A stretch of 64,000 bases of DNA from JAUUZT01 sp964654015 (GTDB lineage: Bacteria > Chloroflexota > Dehalococcoidia > GIF9 > AB-539-J10), in NCBI GenBank assembly GCA_964654015.1, contig CAZZHQ010000002.1, forward strand, positions 26,817 to 90,816, written 5' to 3'. The position numbers were made by a program, and so were the translations under genes. How positions within the stretch are numbered: position 1 is the first letter of the stretch; every line of letters starts with the position of its first letter. The notes beneath the pieces are model-generated. The model was not told where the DNA came from, ran no database searches, and saw nothing but the letters and a program-made list of their open reading frames with translations. Shown here piece after piece: positions 60,388 through 64,000 of this stretch.

Positions 60388-61821
60388 TTGAATAAAGGTT
60401 CAGGGATTCCTGGACAGGGTGAAGGAGCTTTACCACCGCAAGGGAAAAAAGGTAGAGGTGCCCATAGAACTGAGATAATGGGGAAAGCCCCTGTTTGGGG
60501 GTTGCTTGCTCGTTTTTCGGGACCAGCCATCATTTCCATGGTGGTGGCAGCCAGTTATAACCTGGTTGATGCCATCTTCGTGGGTCGTCTCGGCCCTGAA
60601 GCACTTGGAGCCCTGGCAGTTGCCTTCCCTTTAATGCTGATATTCATGGCGATAGTCATGGGAGCGGCGATGGGAGCCACATCTTTCATATCGCGTAGTT
60701 TTGGTGCAGGCAAACCAGAGGAAGTGGATAGGGCTGCCGGCACGGCTATGGGACTGGCTATCCTGATAGGCCTTCTCATGGCTGTTGTCTGTCTGCCCAA
60801 TATGGATAGGCTGCTTCGTGTCTTTGGTGCTACCGGGGCTGTGCTGCCACTGGCAAATGAATACATGTCTATCCTGGCTGCCGGCGCTGTGGTGATGTCC
60901 GTTGGACTGGTCATGGGAAATATAGTAAGGGCAGAGGGCAGTCCTATGCTGTCAGGGGCAGCGATGATCGCGTCGGCCGTGACAAATATCGTTCTTGACC
61001 CCATACTAATTTTTGGACTGGGACCGGCGCCAGAAATGGGAGTTGCCGGAGCAGCCATAGCCACTGTGATAGGGCGAGGTGTCGGCGTGGTGATAATCCT
61101 TGTCCATTTTATCTCGGGCAGGACGCAGTATAGATTTAAGCCCCGATATTTTTTGCCTGACCCTAAACTTGTGGCTAATTTCTATAGAACGGGCTTTGCC
61201 TCGACCGTACGAATCAGCGGCATGTCGCTGGTTATTGCCATGGCAAACACCATAGCAGTTTCCTTCGGGGTTATTCCACTGGCTGTATTGGGTGTTGTTT
61301 TCCGGTTGGCTCGTTTTATTTTCATGCCGACCATGGGACTCGGACAGGGGATGCTGCCACTGGTGGGCTATAATTTTGGTGCAAAGCAGAAAGAGCGTGT
61401 TGGCGAAATCGTTATCAAGACGGGGATGCTGTCCTTGGGATGGGGGCTGTTGTGCTGGACTGCGCTTATGCTATTCCCTGCGAAAATAATGGCTGTTTTT
61501 AACAGCGACCCGCAATTCCTCGTTGTCGGTGCCCCGGCCCTCAGGCTATTTACCATGTTCTTATTCGCTGCGCAGTTACAGAGAATCGCCAGTTTCTTTT
61601 TCCAGGGAATAGGCAAGGGAAGGGCCGCGCTGATACTGGCATCTGCCCGACCGGTTATTTTCCTGGTGCCTGCGTTGCTGATATTGCCAAGACTGTTCGG
61701 GTTGAGCGGTCTATGGACTGCTTTCCCGGTGGCTGATGCGCTGTCAATGCTGTTGACTATTGTCTGGACTATTCGTGAATTCCGTAATCAGGGCATTCCC
61801 ATCAGTTTTCGTTACAAATAG
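60388..61821 (+). CDS. MATE family efflux transporter
   Basis: This protein of up to 477 residues has about 12 membrane helices. LARFSGPAIISMVVAASYNLVDAIFVGRLGPEALGALAVA is the classic first MATE segment (starting about residue 39); GMSLVIAMANTIAV opens the second half. The start is unclear: TTG at 60388 adds 30 polar residues, and ATG at 60478 gives 447 residues, a more usual MATE length; neither has a good ribosome-binding site. It exports drugs, organic cations or metabolites with Na+ or H+ in exchange. Confidence 0.8.
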   Translation: MNKGSGIPGQGEGALPPQGKKGRGAHRTEIMGKAPVWGLLARFSGPAIISMVVAASYNLVDAIFVGRLGPEALGALAVAFPLMLIFMAIVMGAAMGATSFISRSFGAGKPEEVDRAAGTAMGLAILIGLLMAVVCLPNMDRLLRVFGATGAVLPLANEYMSILAAGAVVMSVGLVMGNIVRAEGSPMLSGAAMIASAVTNIVLDPILIFGLGPAPEMGVAGAAIATVIGRGVGVVIILVHFISGRTQYRFKPRYFLPDPKLVANFYRTGFASTVRISGMSLVIAMANTIAVSFGVIPLAVLGVVFRLARFIFMPTMGLGQGMLPLVGYNFGAKQKERVGEIVIKTGMLSLGWGLLCWTALMLFPAKIMAVFNSDPQFLVVGAPALRLFTMFLFAAQLQRIASFFFQGIGKGRAALILASARPVIFLVPALLILPRLFGLSGLWTAFPVADALSMLLTIVWTIREFRNQGIPISFRYK

Positions 61822-61939
61822 CTGATTATATTATTGGAGACCGCTAACTCATGCCGGATTTCCACTTCTACCATTGCGGGAGGTCGGAGATGGAAGATGG
61901 AGGGGTGGAATGCATTCGCAGTAGAGAATACCCGGGTAG

Positions 61940-61986
61940 ATTCCTGCTACTTGCTTTTGCAGGCACAGGTTTAGCAGGAATGACAT
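61940..61986 (+). repeat. REP-like hairpin, copy 1
   Basis: 47 bases with a nested inverted structure: outer stem ATTCCTGC/GCAGGAAT, inner TGC/GCA around TTTT, followed by GACAT. It is the same length and pattern as 62928-62974. Confidence 0.6.
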
Positions 61987-62016
61987 AGGGAAGGTAGGAA
62001 TAACATTTCCCTTTTG

Positions 62017-62047
62017 TCATACCCACGGATGCGGGTAATCCACCACA
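62017..62047 (-). repeat. REP-like hairpin, inverted shorter copy
   Basis: On the minus strand it reads ATTACCCGC...GGGTATGACA, the same arms as the neighbouring copies but without the inner hairpin. Confidence 0.5.
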
Positions 62048-62202
62048 ATATTGTCCTCCTCGAGGGAGCGCAAGCGACCGAAGGATCTGTTACAGGGCAA
62101 TAATCCGCTGAGATTCTTCACTTCATTCAGAATCCTGGTGGAGTGTGCTTTTCACTCACTGCTGTTGACAGCAGTACAGCAAGCAGTTAGATTTACTGTA
62201 TT

Positions 62203-62673
62203 ATGAGTGAGCTTAAGAAAGTTAACATCTACATAGATGGTGCCTGCAGCGGCAATCCTGGTCCTGGTGGTTATGGCATAGTTATGGAATATAATGGAAA
62301 GAAGGTGGAGAAATCGGGAGGATTCAACAATACCACTAACAACCGCATGGAAATCATGGCGGCCATAGTTGCCCTGGAATCGTTGACAGAGAAATGCTCG
62401 GTGACAGTATTTAGTGATTCGCAGTATCTTGTTAACGCAATCATGAAAGGCTGGGTACAGCGCTGGAAGGCGAATGGCTGGATGCGTAACAGGAAAGAGG
62501 AAGCCTTAAATCCTGACCTCTGGGAAAGGATGTTAAGAATATGTGGCAGGCATGAAGTGGAGTTCAATTGGATCAGGGGGCATAAGGGGCATGAGGAGAA
62601 TGAGCGCTGTGACCAGCTTGCCAGGAAGGCAGCAATGAAGACAGGGCTACCAGTCGATACAGGATACAAGTAG
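62203..62673 (+). CDS. rnhA: Ribonuclease HI
   Basis: This 156-residue protein has the complete RNase HI catalytic set: D12 in IYIDGACSGNPGPGG, E50 in NNRMEIMAA, D72 in FSDSQYLV and D137 in ERCDQLARKA, with H127 in RGHKGHEEN. It cleaves the RNA strand of RNA-DNA hybrids. Length is normal. It stands alone among REP-like repeats. Confidence 0.92.
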   Translation: MSELKKVNIYIDGACSGNPGPGGYGIVMEYNGKKVEKSGGFNNTTNNRMEIMAAIVALESLTEKCSVTVFSDSQYLVNAIMKGWVQRWKANGWMRNRKEEALNPDLWERMLRICGRHEVEFNWIRGHKGHEENERCDQLARKAAMKTGLPVDTGYK

Positions 62674-62715
62674 CCTGGTTGTATTCCCCGCCGGAAATAC
62701 GCAGTGAATTCTAGT

Positions 62716-62836
62716 CGTCATTGCGAGCGTAGTGTGGCAATCCGGGTGCTGAGTCGGGATGGGCATGGGTTGCACATGAAGTCACCCCCCCTGGTACCTC
62801 CCGGATTGCTTCGTCGCCTCGCTCCCCGCAATGACG
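62716..62836. repeat. 121-bp palindromic (MITE/BIME-like) element
   Basis: Terminal inverted repeat CGTCATTGCG/CGCAATGACG at 62716-62725 and 62827-62836, and a second inner pair GCAATCCGGG/CCCGGATTGC at 62737-62746 and 62800-62809. It folds into a long hairpin and has no gene. Its ends are the 'TCATTGCGAG' type seen in many bacterial REP/BIME families. Confidence 0.7.
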
Positions 62837-62927
62837 GTAAAATAAGTGTCGCTCAGAATGAAAGTATTCAAAACTACCATACCTATATAAAAGTGAAATC
62901 ACCGCCTTGAAGTGAGTCTGGTGGTGG

Positions 62928-62974
62928 ATACCCGCTACCTGCTTTCGCAGGCACCTGTTTCGCGGGTATGACAT
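62928..62974 (+). repeat. REP-like hairpin, copy 3
   Basis: Outer stem ATACCCGC/GCGGGTAT and inner stem CCTGC/GCAGG around TTTC, followed by GACAT. Same length and layout as 61940-61986. Confidence 0.6.
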
Positions 62975-63267
62975 GAAGAAAAACGGGTATGACAAAAAAA
63001 GAGAGCGGGCACGATTGTGAAGGCAGCAGGTCTTGTAATTAGTATTTTGAATTTGTTTAGTATTTAGTAATTAGGATTTAGAGTTTGGCATTCCTGCCTA
63101 ACCGATCATTGCGAAGAGGCGCAGACCACGCAGCAACCTGCATTGTAATATAAGCAAGTTAATGTCATCTAAATATAGTAATATAGGATTTATAAAGTAT
63201 AATATAAAACTAATAGGACTATTAGGCCATTTACAAGTGCATGATAATGCTCCAAAATGCTAATGTT

Positions 63268-63414
63268 ATGGAAAAATTGCTTAATAGTGCGCAATTAGCC
63301 GAGTATCTTAATATGAAAACCGTAACGGTTCAGCGTAAAGCTGCAAGAGGAGAGATTCCATCGGTCAAGGTTGGTAACCGGTTTCGATTCGATAAGCAGC
63401 AGATTGAGGATTGA
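63268..63414 (+). CDS. Small excisionase-like helix-turn-helix protein
   Basis: This 48-residue protein begins MEKLLNSAQLAEYLNMKTVT and ends GNRFRFDKQQIED, the compact HTH_17/excisionase domain: an 'LSxxELAxYLxV' helix, then R-G-x-I-P and the 'GxxxRFxxxxI' wing. In-frame ATGs at 63241 and 63247 would extend the N-terminus by 7-9 residues. The response regulator starts at the very next base. It may bind the promoter of this cassette. Confidence 0.7.
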   Translation: MEKLLNSAQLAEYLNMKTVTVQRKAARGEIPSVKVGNRFRFDKQQIED

Positions 63415-63807
63415 TTGCGACAGAATACGAATAGGGAACAAGCAAACATCCTGGTTATTGATGACGAACCGATAATAGGGCAACTAATCGATAGTATTTT
63501 AAAAGGAAAAAACTGCCAGGTAACGACTACTGTTAGCAGCCTTGAGGCTTTGAAACTCGTAGCCAGTAGTCACTTTGATTTAATATTTCTGGACATTGCT
63601 ATGGTGGAACTCAACGGGTTTGAGGTTTTCAGTCGTATAAGGGAGATGGGCAAAAATGTACCGATTGCTATCGTCACCGGTTATCCTGATAGCGACTTGT
63701 GCAGAAAAGTTATGGAACTTGACCCTTTTATTGTAATAAGTAAGCCTTTTCAGGCTGGCGAAATACTATCAACCGTTCGCAGCGCAGTACAGGGGAGGGT
63801 TGATTAA
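63415..63807 (+). CDS. Response regulator (receiver domain only)
   Basis: This 130-residue protein has the receiver fold: ILVIDDEP with the acidic pair D16/D17, phosphoacceptor D60 in LIFLDIAM, T88 in VTG and K110 in ISKPF. There is no output domain. It begins with TTG directly after the HTH stop codon, so translation depends on re-initiation. A sensor-like gene follows at 63907. Confidence 0.8.
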   Translation: MRQNTNREQANILVIDDEPIIGQLIDSILKGKNCQVTTTVSSLEALKLVASSHFDLIFLDIAMVELNGFEVFSRIREMGKNVPIAIVTGYPDSDLCRKVMELDPFIVISKPFQAGEILSTVRSAVQGRVD

Positions 63808-63906
63808 TAAATGAAAAAACTGACCGAATCCTATCGGGGTTTTTTAAACCGTTGAGACTACCGCTGAAAGTGAAATAATCATAAAGTGTAACCGGAGGTC
63901 TTGAAG

Positions 63907-64000
63907 ATGAAGGATGAAACAAAGACCAAAGAGGAACTCATAAATGAGTTACAGCAGTTCCGCAGACAAGTTACCAGGCTGGAGAAAGCAGAACACGAGT
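63907..64000 (+). CDS. Start of a probable sensor protein (partial, runs off the window)
   Basis: The ATG at 63907 after GGAGG gives KDETKTKEELINELQQFR and a leucine-, glutamine- and glutamate-rich coiled coil before the window ends. This is the usual N-terminus of PAS-containing histidine kinases that follow response regulators. The rest is not visible. Confidence 0.45.
   Translation, partial: MKDETKTKEELINELQQFRRQVTRLEKAEHE

Larger units (their letters stand above)
61822..62202. other. Intergenic region with REP-like palindromes
   Basis: This stretch holds no gene. It contains two REP-like hairpins (61940-61986 and 62017-62047) before the RNase HI gene. Confidence 0.5.
62674..63267. other. 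Intergenic region with palindromic repeats
   Basis: Nearly 600 bases without a convincing gene. It holds the 121-bp palindromic element (62716-62836), a REP-like hairpin (62928-62974) and a lone half-site resembling the element end near 63107-63140. Small ORFs inside the palindrome are by-products of its symmetry. Confidence 0.5.

Noticed and set aside
62704..62995. Small ORFs on both strands within the palindromic repeats
   Set aside because: They arise from the symmetry of the palindromic repeats and have no start signals or recognisable products.
1..64000. tRNA, rRNA and CRISPR arrays
   Set aside because: I saw no cloverleaf pattern, rRNA-like stretch or regularly spaced repeat.

Overview
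The window looks like a bacterial chromosome segment of roughly 40-45% GC. Bacterial signals are Shine-Dalgarno sites such as AGGAGG and promoters with -35/-10 boxes. Several families have an archaeal or Chloroflexota flavour: TrpB2-type tryptophan synthase beta, DUF1616, a short PPDK, and an STT3/AglB-type oligosaccharyltransferase. My best guess is a Chloroflexota (Dehalococcoidia-like) genome; this is inferred from gene content, not proven.

Layout. 1-1763: the N-terminus of a TrpB2 gene running off the left edge, and a LarA-like lactate racemase. 1894-6365: an accessory patch with two miniature transposon-like elements (2842-3464 and 5476-6365). They share near-identical terminal inverted repeats, each carries one unrelated passenger gene, and neither has a transposase. 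Between them lie two paralogous tyrosine/valine/glutamate-repeat membrane proteins. 6553-10086 (minus): a flavoprotein/ferredoxin operon of the HcnABC / proline-dehydrogenase / opine-oxidase type. 10342-14879 (plus): a sugar isomerase, a Gfo/Idh/MocA dehydrogenase, a flavin reductase, DUF5661 and DUF362. 15746-20371 (minus): the remains of a BREX type 3 locus (HTH regulator with a near-consensus promoter/operator, truncated brxF) followed by a PHP-SMC (TrlF-like) ATPase and an AlbA/Schlafen-domain protein. 20607-22910: PPDK.

23062-31566 is a type III restriction-modification island: res, tcmP, a DUF5131/Gp37-68 three-Cys protein, mod split by a poly-C frameshift, and an unknown gene. It is bracketed by an intact DUF1616 gene and a decayed duplicate of that gene's promoter and 5' part. 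From 31557 to 56640 runs a large surface-glycan locus: glycosyltransferases, NDP-sugar enzymes, membrane proteins, ATP-grasp and GNAT-like modifiers, a flippase, a nucleotidyltransferase, and an archaeal-type oligosaccharyltransferase that probably moves the finished glycan onto protein asparagines.

The most striking feature is that three HicA/HicB toxin-antitoxin modules are inserted in this glycan locus, each directly after the stop codon of a glycan gene. In all three cases the far side of the module carries a diverged, frame-preserved copy of that same gene's 3' end (34069-34170, 41931-42119, 51706-51815). Together with the R-M island bordered by a partial DUF1616 copy, this suggests that defence/toxin modules enter the locus by a mechanism that leaves partial gene duplications. 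The third module has lost the 5' half of hicA exactly where the flippase end has been placed.

56811-64000: DUF5684, an enolase-superfamily / Ldh_2 / FMN-reductase operon, a MATE transporter, RNase HI, REP-like palindromes, and the start of a two-component cassette (HTH, response regulator, start of a probable sensor protein).
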